This document shows, piece by piece, positions 1-12,266 of a stretch of 64,000 nucleotides of DNA (positions are counted from its first letter, which is position 1; every line of letters starts with the position of its first letter). This DNA is from Sclerotinia nivalis. Taxonomy: Eukaryota > Ascomycota > Leotiomycetes > Helotiales > Sclerotiniaceae. Below the pieces are notes generated by a model. The model was not told the origin of the DNA. It ran no database searches and saw only the letters and a program-made list of their open reading frames with translations. Location: contig JAPEIS010000007.1 in assembly GCA_029531795.1 (NCBI GenBank), positions 2,356,001 through 2,420,000 of the forward strand. Direction: 5' to 3'. Position numbers and translations under genes: made by a program.

Positions 1-892
1 TTCAAGTTCTTTATCATTAGCGAGCCTTTAAGGAAAATAAATTGGAGCTAAGATAAGATTCATGGAGAAATTGGGAAATTGGAAAAAGGGGGAGAAGGTT
101 GATTTTGAAGGCTGACCTGACATACATATAGTTATTAAATAATCTTGAGTATAGAGTAGACATTCGTCTGAGTTTATTGAGGTAGAGATGATATTGCGTG
201 ATGTTATATCTTATTAGACTTAGATTAGACTTCTGGTTTTCACAAAGAGAATAATTAGTAATCGAGGAGCCTTCATTGATGTAACAAAACGCCAATCAGG
301 TACCCCTTGTTGCGACTGTCTATTCATTGTCATTAGAAGAATGATAACTTGGAATAGTTTCCATCTAACAAGACAACAAGTAAATCATTCTTTATAGAGA
401 AACAAATGATATCAACAAGAGTGTTGATACTTAGATTTTTGAGAAGGTTTTTGGTTCCTTGACGCTAGAAATTACTTGAAAGGACATTGTCACGAGGAAA
501 GTTTTTAAGAACAGGTCAAGCAGTATTGAATCATAGATGGAAACCAATTTTTGTGCGTTTCCTTACTTATCACCATTATACCCCGTCATAGATAATTACA
601 ATAGTAAAGCTACCCTTCACACGGGAAACGCCATACAACCCGATACTCCAAAGATGCTGAGCCAAATCCCTCAATAAATCAGCGAACACATACTCAAGTC
701 GCCAGAGTAAGATAATCAAGACCATCCCAATTTTACACCTTAGGTATCCATCCATTCTACAGCCATTCGTATAATCGTTGGTCGTTAAAAAATCGTCCTT
801 CCCTGTCACATTATCCAACCCCAAACCCTTGACCATCCATTACGCCTCGCTTTTGACCCAATTACTCAATATGTAGAGTTTCATTCAAAAAC
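1..892. other. Intergenic, no gene seen
   Basis: This is AT-rich DNA downstream of the RFX gene, which reads leftward and stops at 893. Only short open frames with no recognisable similarity are present. The 3' untranslated region of the RFX transcript must lie in the right-hand part. Confidence 0.6.
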
Positions 893-3556
893 TCAAGACA
901 TGGATCCTTGTGATATAGCATGAAGAGAATTAGATTCCATCGATGCATGCCCATCATCTTGGACGAATCCATATTTTCCCATTGAAAACTCATCATCAGG
1001 TGTCCTCATTCCAATCCCACTATCATCATGACCAGCAGCTGCATTCATTGCAGCCTCTCTTGCAAGATCCATTGGCCGAGGACCTGAGACGCTCCGCTCA
1101 CCGTTCGCCCCACGCCCAAGAAATTCATCACTTCCACTACTGTATCGGCCTTCTTGCTGACTATTTCTTCGATTCGCTGTGGGGTTTTTAGGCATATCCC
1201 CTATCGTTCCTTGACTGGTTTCTCGCTGCATAAAGCCCCCTTGCTCTGCCATGAATGCAATCATCTCATCTATCCAACATTTAGTTACCCACCAAGCACC
1301 AAAGCTTTTCCCTTGGGCGATAGTAAGATCTCTCATCACAGCTGTACCAATCTTTTGGACACACCAAACTATTTCTGCATGTGTAGCATACGGAAATTTG
1401 GCAGGTAGCGAGAGAAGCATGTTTACCCAACGATCGAGAACATTTTCCGTAGTTGGGTCGGCATGGACGCTCGCTTGTCGTTGACGGCCCATGCGCGCAA
1501 CCATTTCTCCAAAAGCGGTTTGTCCTTCTATCTCCCACGACACCTCGCTAGGATCGAGAAGATCACGTAGTTCTGTTATCAAGAGATTAACTACGTCATC
1601 CATCCCTCGCGTAGGCACGCTTTCCGCAACCTTTCTTATGTTGACCATGGTTATAAAGTCCTCGTACATTGAATCACGATTGAAAGGATTGGACAGCATG
1701 TTTGCTGCAGCATGAGCAGTTAGATTCACTCTTAATTCTTTGTCCAAAAGGCTAGCAAAAGTCGTAGCCGGTCCGACTTTCGCCTCAATGACATGTGCCG
1801 GTTGGCCGTGGAATGAGTTTTGAATATGTGTAACTAGACGGTCGGAAATGTTGCGTAAAGTGTCCAAAACTACTTTAGGCACAACTTGAAGTGTCAGAGG
1901 TGCCACGACACGCATCATACTTTGGTACATAATAATATCGCACTGGTTAATCCACGGTGCAAGGGCTTTGTCGGCAAACAATTTTTGCACGGGCATCGTT
2001 AGAGTGCCTTGAAAAGCCGTGAAAAGATGGAAGAATGTTTTCTCTTTACAGAAACGAACTTGTTCAACGAGAGAAGTGCAATGGGAGCGATAAAGCGCAG
2101 ATAATGCAAGTGCTGAATCTGAATCCGTGCCCGTGGGCAGAAATGGCTGGATTTTAGGGAGCAAAATAGCTCCATATTCTTGCAAAGAAGGTTCCCCTAA
2201 AGGTGCAAAATGAAGGACTTGCGGTGTCTTTGTTGTACATTCGAGATCTGCAAGCTTCGCGACCACTGGGTGGGTGTAGAGGCTGTGAGGTCTAATGAAT
2301 CCTCCCGATCGTTGTTTGCGTTGCTCAGGATCTTGAGCAATTGCGGGAGATGGGAATGGAGCTCTATCGATTGGATATTTGTCAACGGGGTACTGAATTT
2401 GCGATGTCATGCTTTGACTGCTCGATTAGCATTAGCAATAAATTCACATATGAGATAGTGATTAACCTACTTAAAGCTTTGCGCGAAATTCGCATCGTTG
2501 AAGTTTGTGATGGGCTGCTGAGTTTGAGTCTCATGCAATTGTGGCTGGTCATCCTTGAGACTGAAGTTGACGTAGTGATACTTTGATTCCCCGCGCATAC
2601 CAAGTCTCCGAGTTTTTAACCCTGGAAAAAGCACACGAACAAGTTTGCCGAAAGATGCCGGATTCAAGACCGTTACCTTCTCTGTGCCGCATCTCGAAAC
2701 ATAGTTTGCATAAACACGACCTCTTGGAACGGACCCTGTACCTTTATCGCAGACTTTGTTGATCCTAAAGGAATTTATTAGTGCGATTCAAACTCCGTAA
2801 CATGATGCACCTACCAGAGCATAGCAAATACTTGTCTCTGTCTTTCCGACTGTGGTCCTCTTTCATTTAAGAGAAGTTCCGCAGCAACTTCGGGTAAGGT
2901 GCGGTGTTTATTCGAGTGGAATAGCTGTCTCATTTCTAACTCATTGGCGGCGCTTGATCTCGAGGCCTTCTTTGTTGTTCCAGTTGCCCCCGCTACGGAG
3001 TCTACCTCGTCTTGCTCATCACTGCGACCTTCTAAGACTTGACTGTCACCCTCTCCATAATTTTGAGCATAATTGTCCATTGGTATGGATTGACGTCCGT
3101 TTTCAGGTCTATATTGCACTTCCGAATGATAAGATTGCATGTTGTGATTCGAGACGCCATTGAGGGAATGCTCCATATCATAAGGTCGGGGATTTTGTAG
3201 TTGCGAAGCACTATGCATAACCATGTCTTCGGCTGACAGCTGAGGAATATTGTTGTGTTGTGGATTGGAGTTGTGCTCATACCACTGCGCCGGGTCCATA
3301 TACTGCTGCTCCAATACTGGCTGTGCAAGTCCGCTATGAATACTTGTTGTGGAAGCTCGAGATTGAGGACGTTTGCGTGGTTTAGCGGACATCGCGGTGT
3401 TGGATCTCGATCGTTTGACAGGAATTTTTTCACCGGATGGTTGTTGATCTTCAATATTTCAAAGGGGTTAGAATCTATACACATATTGGAAGAATTCGCG
3501 CATTGCGGCGCGTCATATATTAGAGAAGGGTATCATCACTTACCCATAATTTCCAT
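893..3556 (-). CDS. RFX-family (winged-helix) transcription factor, CPCR1/RFX1-like
   Basis: Nuclear DNA-binding protein of the RFX family. Relatives include yeast Crt1/Rfx1 (DNA-damage repression) and Acremonium CPCR1 (a regulator of cephalosporin genes). My model has four exons: 3556-3544, 3448-2815, 2764-2471 and 2417-893. The introns are GT-AG and phase-consistent (95, 50 and 53 nt), giving 821 aa. The RFX DNA-binding domain lies at about aa 185-285. It spans the exon 2/3 and exon 3/4 regions and contains the diagnostic run RRLGMRGESKYHYVNFSLKD. The long C-terminal half carries the conserved fungal RFX region and ends in a Ser-rich disordered tail with SGIGMRTPDDEF. The N-terminus is Gln/Ser-rich. 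The first exon is only 13 nt (ATGGAAATTATGG) and ends in GTAAGT. If it is not used, translation would start at 3392 and lose about 24 residues. Family assignment is secure; the target genes here are unknown. Confidence 0.93.
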
Positions 3557-5577
3557 GCGAGGTTGTTGTTCGTGGAGTCGAAGAAAATGATCGGAAAAAG
3601 TGGCTGGGCTTTGTTTATTTTGCGATGTGTACCCTTTCTTGACTTGACTATTGGCCTCTATGAACTCCTAATACTCTGATGCCAATCTGATCCTGGGATA
3701 TGGATACTTACCGATTGAAAGGAGAGCGAGTCGTTTCCTGTTGTCGTCCTTTGTGGTGATATGTATTTTGAAAGGTTGATTTCAATTGTTTACCAAGTCT
3801 TGAGGTATTCCGGTTAACGGGGAAGCAGAACCCAGTCTAAATTAGGCTTAGTTCAACGATTGATGATGATTGGAGGATTCACAACAAAACAAACATCAAT
3901 CATAATAAAAGTTGGATTGAAAAATTGGTGAAACTTTCAATTCTTCGAATGGGCGAAAGTACTGCACAGATACTTTTTTGAATACTGGATATGGATTTAG
4001 AAATAAATCAACTTGCATTATTTATATCATCATTATTCGCATTCTTTCAAATTTTAATTTCCCTTATGTTGGCGGTGAACTCGGAGACTCGACTTTTCGC
4101 AGCTAGCGCATGCAAAGTAATGGAAATGTCTTGAATGAAAGTATGCATCTCATATTATTGGGAGTTGTCAAAGTTATTCCAGAACTGTATGACAGAGTTT
4201 CACTAGCCTTCATCAGCTATTGGACTTTAGTAACGTACGGAGGAATGGAAAAGAAGGAAAGAAGGAAAGAAGCAGATTGAAATATAAGAACAGCCCTCGA
4301 CCACCGACCAAGTAATATCACCTGTTCATGCTCTACAAACTGTTACTGCAAGCTCAATGTAAAAGGTAGTAGGTGCCTAGGTATTCGTTCTATTCTGTAT
4401 TCTGTAATCTGTAGATTAACTAGCATTCATATATGTCATTAATCTTTTCCAATGTTCTAATCTACTCGTGCTCTTTCCCAATATTTAGGTATATGTTTAT
4501 GTATCAAGGTATATTATAATGTCCAAGTCTATTTTGTTACTCTAATCTATTCCAGTGTTCACATCTGTTTTGCTATTCTGATGTATTTAGATGTTCGAAT
4601 GTATTCCATCGTCTGAAGGACTAATCCGTAATTTTGTTTGACGGGATTTGGTATTCTTCATTACCATGAAGAATGTTGGCTGATCTTGTCCTGTTACTTT
4701 CCAACAGCAAGCTATCACTGTGTTTAACTCAACACTCAGCTCTCATCTTACGTACAGCTTGGATTATGGTTTGTAGATGACTATGATCAAGGCCATTGGC
4801 TCATTGGTAGCTCGACGACTAGATGGCTATGAAATAACTCAATATACATTCATCATTTATGTCTATTCATCTTATGTATATTTTGGATTAACTCGAGAAC
4901 TGAAAATGAAATGACTCGATCTTCTTTCACCACCACTGATATCGAAGCTTACCATCTTAAATCTTAAACCTTCGTTGGCTTGTTCTGGTCCGCGGCTTTT
5001 TCTTCTCTAGGAAGAAGTGCAAAGTTATTGATTGTACAGTTGGCATATTCAAATCTTCCCGGTCGGTATCTACCAATAAAAAGGAGACAAAATGTAAACC
5101 CTAATCCCCCCCCACCAGTCTTTTCCACATTCCTCCGAGGTTTTCTACCAGCTTCCGCACTGAAGAAGAGGAAGACAAGAACTTTCAAGAACTTGATACA
5201 TACAACAGATTATCTGAGTAGATCCTTTAAAGTACCTTTAAACAAATCTCTTTGTGATGAGTAGAAAAGAATTCCTTGAGTGCATTCATAAATTCCAGTA
5301 TATTTCTACCAATTTGCTCTTTGTGCGTGGAGTTTGATGTTGACCCCGGCTCCCCGATCGGTTGTCCAAGCTTCTCCGGTTCGTCATAGTAGCGTCAGAC
5401 AAAGAACACTTTCTGCCCAACCATAGAATCTTCCTTCCTCACAAACTGTCCCACAAACACAAACAACACAAATAACAATAAGCTCCTCCAAATTTTGCAC
5501 TCACAATATCTCTACAACACACCCATACAATCTCAACAACCTAAGTAATAGCTTTGCGCAACATATATCTTTTCAAA
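3557..5577. other. Divergent intergenic region between RFX gene and YOP1
   Basis: This 2.0-kb AT-rich stretch must hold both promoters, since the two genes are transcribed away from each other. A C/A-rich tract (about 5440-5560) just before YOP1 looks like a typical 5' untranslated leader. Open frames at 4964-5264 on both strands look like noise. No further gene is seen. Confidence 0.6.
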
Positions 5578-6308
5578 ATGTCGTTCCAAGACAAAGTTCA
5601 GGGAATCATTACCCAAATTGATAAGGAGGTAAGTTCCCGCACACTCCGGATCTAGATGCGAATCTCTCGAAGACTGATGGTTTTCCGGCTATGATGGACG
5701 TGCCAAACTCTGTTGATGTATGAACCGTTTGGCTGATTGTGTGACCCCAGCTCTCCAAATACCCAACCTTGAACAACCTCGAAAAGCAAAGCAACGTTCC
5801 CAAGGTCTACGCTTTCTTGGGTGTTATCGCATTTTACTTCTTTTTCATCTTCTTCAACATTGGAGGTCAACTTCTTACGAACCTTGCTGGATTTGTTCTT
5901 CCAGGATACTACTCTTTAGAAGCTTTGTTCAGTGTTGGAAAAGCGGACGACACTCAGTGGCTCACGGTAAATAATTCGCAAATGATACTTGATCGAACTA
6001 TTGCTAATATATCTAAACCTCCAGTACTGGGTTGTCTTCGCCTTCTTGACTGTGTTTGAGAGTGTGTTCACCGTTGTATATTGGCTCCCTTTTTACTACA
6101 CCTTCAAGTTCATCCTCGTTTTGTGGCTCGCACTCCCAGTCACCAGGTAAGATTCATATGACCCCGACCACGCACGCATCCTCAGATAGGGCTAATACTC
6201 TTTATTAGCGGTGCCCAAGTCGTCTTCCGCTCCTTCATTTCACCAGTCTTTTCCAGATACTTCTCTGGTGCTAGCAAGGTCAACGCTACTGTAAACAAGT
6301 CCTTGTAA
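5578..6308 (+). CDS. YOP1: YOP1/DP1/REEP5-family ER membrane-shaping protein
   Basis: Hairpin membrane protein that generates and stabilises high curvature in tubular ER and works with reticulons and Rab (Ypt) partners. Four exons are supported by clean splice sites: 5578-5628, 5751-5966, 6025-6146 and 6209-6308, giving 162 aa. That is close to the usual length of about 170-180 aa. The TB2/DP1/HVA22 domain covers most of the protein. Two long hydrophobic hairpins are visible (AFLGVIAFYFFFIFFNIGG, and VVFAFLTVFESVFTVVYWLP with FILVLWLALP). The conserved aromatic/proline pattern PGYYSLEALFSVGKADDTQWLTYW links them. The ATG context (ttcaaaATGtc) is good. Expected location is the ER. The neighbouring genes share no obvious pathway. 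Confidence 0.95.
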
Positions 6309-7091
6309 TGGACTAGCAAGTGTGTACCACTATCGTGCTGCCGAAATCGTCCATCTCAGCAATACATGGGCAGAATGGTGGGAACATGCGTAGAGCCACG
6401 AATGATAATTGTAGGCGTCAGACTATGAGGGGGCCGGGGTCTTGAGCCGTGGGCGTAGAGGGTGGAGCAGAAACTGCCAGGCATGAATGATGTTAGTGGA
6501 ACATTGCAACGAACTTCTTATCATCTGTGGGACAATTCGAGTGCTTTGTTGATATTACCTGAAATTCACCAATAGTCTCGTATTTTTTTGGTTCAAATTG
6601 ATGGGATATGTGGTAGGGGACATTTTGTTGATGGTTAATTTAGGTAGTGGTACGTATGATATGACAATAGGAAGGCCGAATTGATAAAATTCGTGCCACA
6701 ACTACCTCGAAATACTTAATGACAAATCTACATTTGATATTTTCACGTTTTACTTTAAATACCATCGTGATTGCCATACCGGGACTCGTAAATTGTAAAC
6801 CATACAATATAGGGGTAATTACGGCATCAACTAAAATTAAAGCTCTATCATTGGCCAAGAGATCAGTACACAGTAAGGTTAGAGGAGCTTGAGACTTCAC
6901 TCAAACACCAAAAGTTACTCCCCAACGGTCTTCAACGAACAACCCACTTTCTTTAAATATTGGGTCGATTGCAGACATGAAATTCGCAGGCCGGATCCAC
7001 TATCAACTGAAATAAATAAAACTGATGCTTAAACTCTCCAGCGACGAGATTTGCGACTTTCCAATGGGCATTCTCCCATACCGCAATTGCA
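6309..7091. other. Intergenic between YOP1 and MID1
   Basis: Holds the YOP1 3' untranslated region and the MID1 promoter. No convincing gene is present; the minus-strand open frame near 6640-6900 has no recognisable features. Confidence 0.6.
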
Positions 7092-9168
7092 ATGCCTCTG
7101 CCAAAGCTCAGTCCGCTGCAATCGCGGCTGGCTGCGTCTCTCATGGGATCAATCATGCTACTGATATTATATCTGACTTTTTCATCCTCTCAATTCGCAT
7201 ATGCCGCCGATGTTGATTCGATACGACCAGAAGATCATAACCATGAGAGGTTGATGGATATAAATATCTTGGAACCGGATAGTGAACACGAGGTTATAGA
7301 ACTAGGAGTCGAAGGATATGAGGCCGAGTTTGTAGGATTTGATCGGAGCATAATTGGGAGGGTTGCATCGGAGACTGATCCCGTTCCATTGCTTAACAAT
7401 CGCGCTGTAACGACAAACATTGAACAAGGACAAACGATATCGTTTTCGTTCCTAAACTCCTCATTATGGGGTGCCCTTTCTCCACAAGCAAGCGGTCTAC
7501 CTTCTCCTGTTCGGTTTCGGAAAAGGAATGCTGAGAGCGTCGCTGATACGGGTGAGGCGGCTTTCGAGATTTCGGACCGTGAGCTTCTTGGAGTCGAAGC
7601 CGGGGAGCAGATTCTGTCCGAAGATAAGGGTGCAGATTCCACTCTGTGGCCTCGACAATCTAGCTCCGCGAGTACTAGGATGCTATATATCACGGTTAAT
7701 ACCTGCACGCAGCCCGAAGCTAAAGGGGCAAACATGGAGGCACCCTCGCAGCTAGAACTCTACATATCACAGTCTGGGGAGAACAAGAATCCGGGACCTG
7801 GACAGGACGACAGTCTGCAGCAATCTTACAAATTGAATGGCGGAGCCGCAGTGGTCACTTTGAATGCTACCGGGGATGTTTACATTGGTCTGTCGGGCTC
7901 AAATATGAGCGCAGACTACACAGGCATATGGAACGCGCAGATTGCTGCGTCGATTGACGCGCCTTACCATTATTACAACAGCGATGAGTCAAATCTCGTC
8001 CTTGTGGATAGCGATAGTGGGTCAGCTCTGCTTGTTACCCATGATCTCACCACAGATAATGGCTCGATATACAATGATTGGGTTAATCTGACACCTCCTT
8101 TCACCATGTTCGCCAGCAAAACGGCCAATTCTTCCATGACAGGCTTGCAATATTCGTATTGTGGATTGGAGAACAAGGCGGAAATAGCAGGAACCATTAA
8201 TGGAGGTCAGAATACTGGCAAAATCCAAGTGTCGATGACTACAAGAGGGGAAGATGACTATCCCAAACAGCAATTATTCTTTGACGGGTTAACTGCTGGC
8301 ACATCCTACTATGGTATTCTCGCAATAAATGGTAACGCAACCGCTCTTGGGCGCGAGGGAGTAGGCGGTGGTGGACAAGTCTGGAAAGCCATGACCTTTT
8401 CCACAATTTCGGGTATGTGGTTGTGATGATTGTTATTTACCTATTAAGCTAATTCCCCGTATAGCCGACAATTGCGCTCTCGTGTATAATCTCACATTCT
8501 GCGATCAGGTTGCCTGGACAGTTCCGTCAAATCCCAACAACTTTCCAAACACTTCCGCTCTTGCAGAATGGTACGATAAATCAACCTACGAGTCTTACAA
8601 GTATTTCAAGAAGGCTTTAGCACAGATTCCTTGCAACACTACTTCGTCTGCTCAGTATTCGCTTGCTCAAAATTGCACTACTTGTGATGCTGCGTATAAA
8701 AACTGGCTTTGTTCAGTCACCATACCAAGATGTACCGATTTTTCAAATGATCTTCCATGGTTACAGGAACGAGCTATGGGACAGCCGTTTCCAAACCATA
8801 CAACGCTTAGTCCCGAGCAACTCAGCCTAGCAAACTCTTCACTGGCTATGAACGGTTCTCGAAATGTGGCTATCGATACACAGGTCCAACCCGGGCCTTA
8901 TAAGGAGATCTTACCCTGCGATGATCTATGCTATGGAATTGTCCGTGCCTGCCCGGCCATCATGAACTTCGCGTGCCCTACCCCAGGAGATACGGGCTTC
9001 GATACAAGTTATGGCATACGAAGAACGGCAAATGAAAGCGGGCAAGTTACGTGCAATTATCCCGGTGCTGTACATGATCGGTCGGTTGGGAGTATAAGCT
9101 CGATACCACAAACAATGGCATTTGGAGCGGCAATGTTGAGTACGATGTTCATGTTGAGTGGCATCTGA
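7092..9168 (+). CDS. MID1: MID1 stretch-activated calcium channel subunit
   Basis: Regulatory, glycosylated subunit of the high-affinity plasma-membrane calcium channel, which acts with Cch1 in Ca2+ uptake during mating, stress and hyphal growth. Two exons, 7092-8412 and 8465-9168, are joined by a 52-nt GTATGT...TAG intron (phase 1), giving 674 aa. An N-terminal hydrophobic segment (about aa 18-37, SLMGSIMLLILYLTFSSSQF) ends in AYA and looks like a signal sequence or anchor. The middle holds many N-glycosylation sequons. The C-terminal quarter is the Cys-rich module typical of Mid1/FAM155 proteins (DNCALVYNLTFCDQVAW ... CTTCDAAYKNWLCSVTIPRC ... LPCDDLCYGIVRACP). A final hydrophobic stretch could be a GPI-like tail or membrane segment. 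An alternative in-frame start at Met18 would shorten the signal region. Confidence 0.93.
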
Positions 9169-12100
9169 GCAATTTTAAAATCTGGATAAGGTAGCATAGG
9201 CGGCGTAAAGGGAAACGGATCTGATTTAAATGGCACTTTTGAAATACCCCTACAAGAGGGGGTCGAATGGCATTCGAGGCTATTGGACGGCATTGTATGA
9301 CGCTGCATTTTTTGTATGACCATGAAACTACATAGACTTGTGCGATATATGAAGTGTATGACAATGATCAACCAGTCCTCCTGCTCCACGTGATTGATAG
9401 TGAAACAAACGAGCTGCATCAGGGGAGCATTCCGTCTCGTACTTCTTCACCGCCTCTCCACGAATCAAAGTCACGTATAACACATGTGCATGAACATCGG
9501 GCGTTGGGGCAGGCTCCATCTTCGCCGAAGATCTAAAGCCCTACTACAATCTCACCACACCTATACCTAGTAACTTCCAGAACGACTTTCAATGCTAAGA
9601 AATAAGTCCCAAGATAAAGTATCTACATATTCACGCTGATACTCATATAACGCAAAAATATCATATCGACTTCATTTTCCAGAAGAGGAAGGCCGTAATG
9701 GGTAACGTCAATTTAATAAGGATTTTAAGGATTTTAAGGATGTGTGCTCCGGCCAGACCGAACGTTTCCCATCATATTCATCAAAGTCAGCCCTTTTCGC
9801 TCTTTGCTAGGATTGTTTCGTCATGGTGGTCAGTGGTTCACTGATGCTCCGATTGCGATATAGGTAAAGAGTGACAGGCATTGTGAGGGGTCGTCGCTGA
9901 TTATCCAGGGATAAAGGGTGAAGGGTATGGATTGTATGGATGGAATTCATGAAATAGATTGGCATGTGAGTCGAAAGCGAAAGAGTTAGGGTTGATTAGG
10001 GTTGTCCCAACGCTTTTAGGTCTAGCTTTTGGTCTGGGGGGGGTTAATGTCACGATGAGTTGTACTAAATGTAATTTTAAAATTTGGACGAGAAGGGTTT
10101 GGTCTTGGTGCCACAGGCATACCTCGTCTACAAATTTGCCTTTTCTTCCCGTTTCCTGCAAATGATCTGCTTCCTATCAGCGTCACCGTGGGGTGCAGAA
10201 AGCTTTGGGTTGGCTTGTGGTTTTCGGTGGTGTGGTGGAATGGAAGTGGAAGAATATTTTTAGATCTTCATGATTGAACCCAGCAGAGGATGTCTACTCC
10301 GAATCTTTTTATGAAAAGAATTTTTTCATTAAGGTTATTAGATGGGAATGGGGAAAGATGAAGAGAGTTTATTTATGGGACGAACTTGGTAATGCATCAT
10401 ATATGATGACCCTTGCAGATATTGATTGGGGATTGGTTTGATTTATCTTTCATGGCTTCATGGTTTTCAGCTCACATTTGACAAGTTCATACTCCGTACA
10501 TAGCTGGCATCCATCTACCGGTATTCTATCCATCCAAGGTTTCGTTTGCTTTGCTTTTCGTTCCGTTCCCTCCCAAGTTCGTTTTTAATTGGCTGGTGAA
10601 TTTGAAAATGACACGCTAAAACGCGCTTTTTAGAAAAATGTAAAATATAAAATGTAAACAAGAAACTCTTTTAGGTCGCGAACCACCTCGATTTCTCTCT
10701 TTTTCCCCCTCCCTCATCTTCCCCTCCTCTTTGCCTTGCTTTCATCCTTTTTGATAACTTTCGATCTCGATTCAATTTTGCGACCGATGATGATCTTCCC
10801 TTACCTTGTAATCAATCCTTTCGATATTCTACCACAAAGTTGCCTTTTTTGATTGTTACCTGGAACTAGAACCAGAACCATATTCCACTTTTGACAAAGC
10901 CTCAACCCGATCCAATCCAAATCAATCCAACAAAAATCAAAATCTACGACTGGACAAGAAAATCAAAGATCAAAATTTGATCCATCCGAAGCGCCAACAC
11001 CCCAGAAGTTTAAGACGCCCTGGCCATCTTTGAGCGACCTTTGAACCACCTTTGAGCCACCTTGGAAGAATTACTTCACATCCAATCGATTTCATGTCAA
11101 TTCCATTACAGTAACACTCTTGGTATACTAAGACGCCAAGTTACCCTCAAACCCTTTACAACTCTCATAATCAATTCGATATCGATATCAATACGGTATC
11201 GTCCCGTGCTGTACTTACTGTACTATCCTGACCATCGGGAAAAAGTACAACTAACAAACAACACTCTTCGCATCTTCACTACATTGTTGCACTCAATGCA
11301 TACAGAAGGAGGTACCTTGCTGTTCTGTGAAATCATCACTACATCTCTTGCCTTACTACAATTGGAGTAACTTTTACTTCTATACCCATACCTGCCATAC
11401 TACTCTACCAAACTTTGTAGGTTGATCAAACGAAGTCAATCTAAAAATTCGGCAAAATTTAATCTCAAAAAGAAAGAAAAAAAAGACCTCGAACTTTAGC
11501 TCAGGGTTTCCTTTTTTTGCTTCTATCAACTTATCAAACAATTCTGAAAGGATCATACAGACCTATTCGACTTCTTTTTTTACCTGATACATGCCGGTCT
11601 ACTATAGCTCGAACCGGACCTTTTAGCCAAGGCATACATACTTTCGGGCCACTTCCTTGCTTCCACACATCCTTTTTTTTCTCGTGCTCGGCATATCACC
11701 CATCTTACAATTCCCATCCTTTTCCTCCCCGCTCAGCCTTCGTACAGTTACGTACAGTACAATTCCATCACCTGCTTCCGCTCTCTTCCTTCTATTGCTG
11801 TGCCACGATCTTCCCCACGCAACCACAACGCATCTCAATACATCTGGCTTTCGTCTTCAACTTGTCGATTTTTCGATAGCATTAAAAACTTCAGTCTCGG
11901 TACCGATATCTTCGCAATAATAATTTGATCATAGTGGCAGCAATCCAGACCATTTGCCCTTGCGTCCTCGCTTTTCCAAACTTGGAATCCACCGTAATCT
12001 CGCTCCACAATCCGATCCGTGGTCGATCCTGGACAGCACACACACTTGAGCACCCACTCCCGGTATGCACGCCCTTAGATAGTCCTCGTTATCCCATCGA

Positions 12101-12266
12101 GCGTTTTTCTCCAGAATGACATATTTTCCATAGGGCTAACATCAAATGCTCCAGCTTTTTCACACTTACCGGTTCCTATTCAAGATTACCACATCATCAT
12201 CATCAGATCACGCGTTGATTGAATATATCTCATCAATACTTATCAGCGCGTCGTTGACACTCTACA
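9169..12266. other. Intergenic and long leader of the fork-head gene
   Basis: About 3.1 kb without a convincing gene. The right half (about 10660-12266) is pyrimidine-rich and resembles a long 5' untranslated leader, with many short upstream ATGs and open frames (for example around 11062-11370 and 11517-11879). These have no protein-like composition. Left of that are the MID1 3' region and the presumed promoter. Confidence 0.5.

Noticed and set aside
8926..9419. Minus-strand frames overlapping the end of MID1
   Set aside because: Antisense shadows of the Cys-rich MID1 domain with no independent features.
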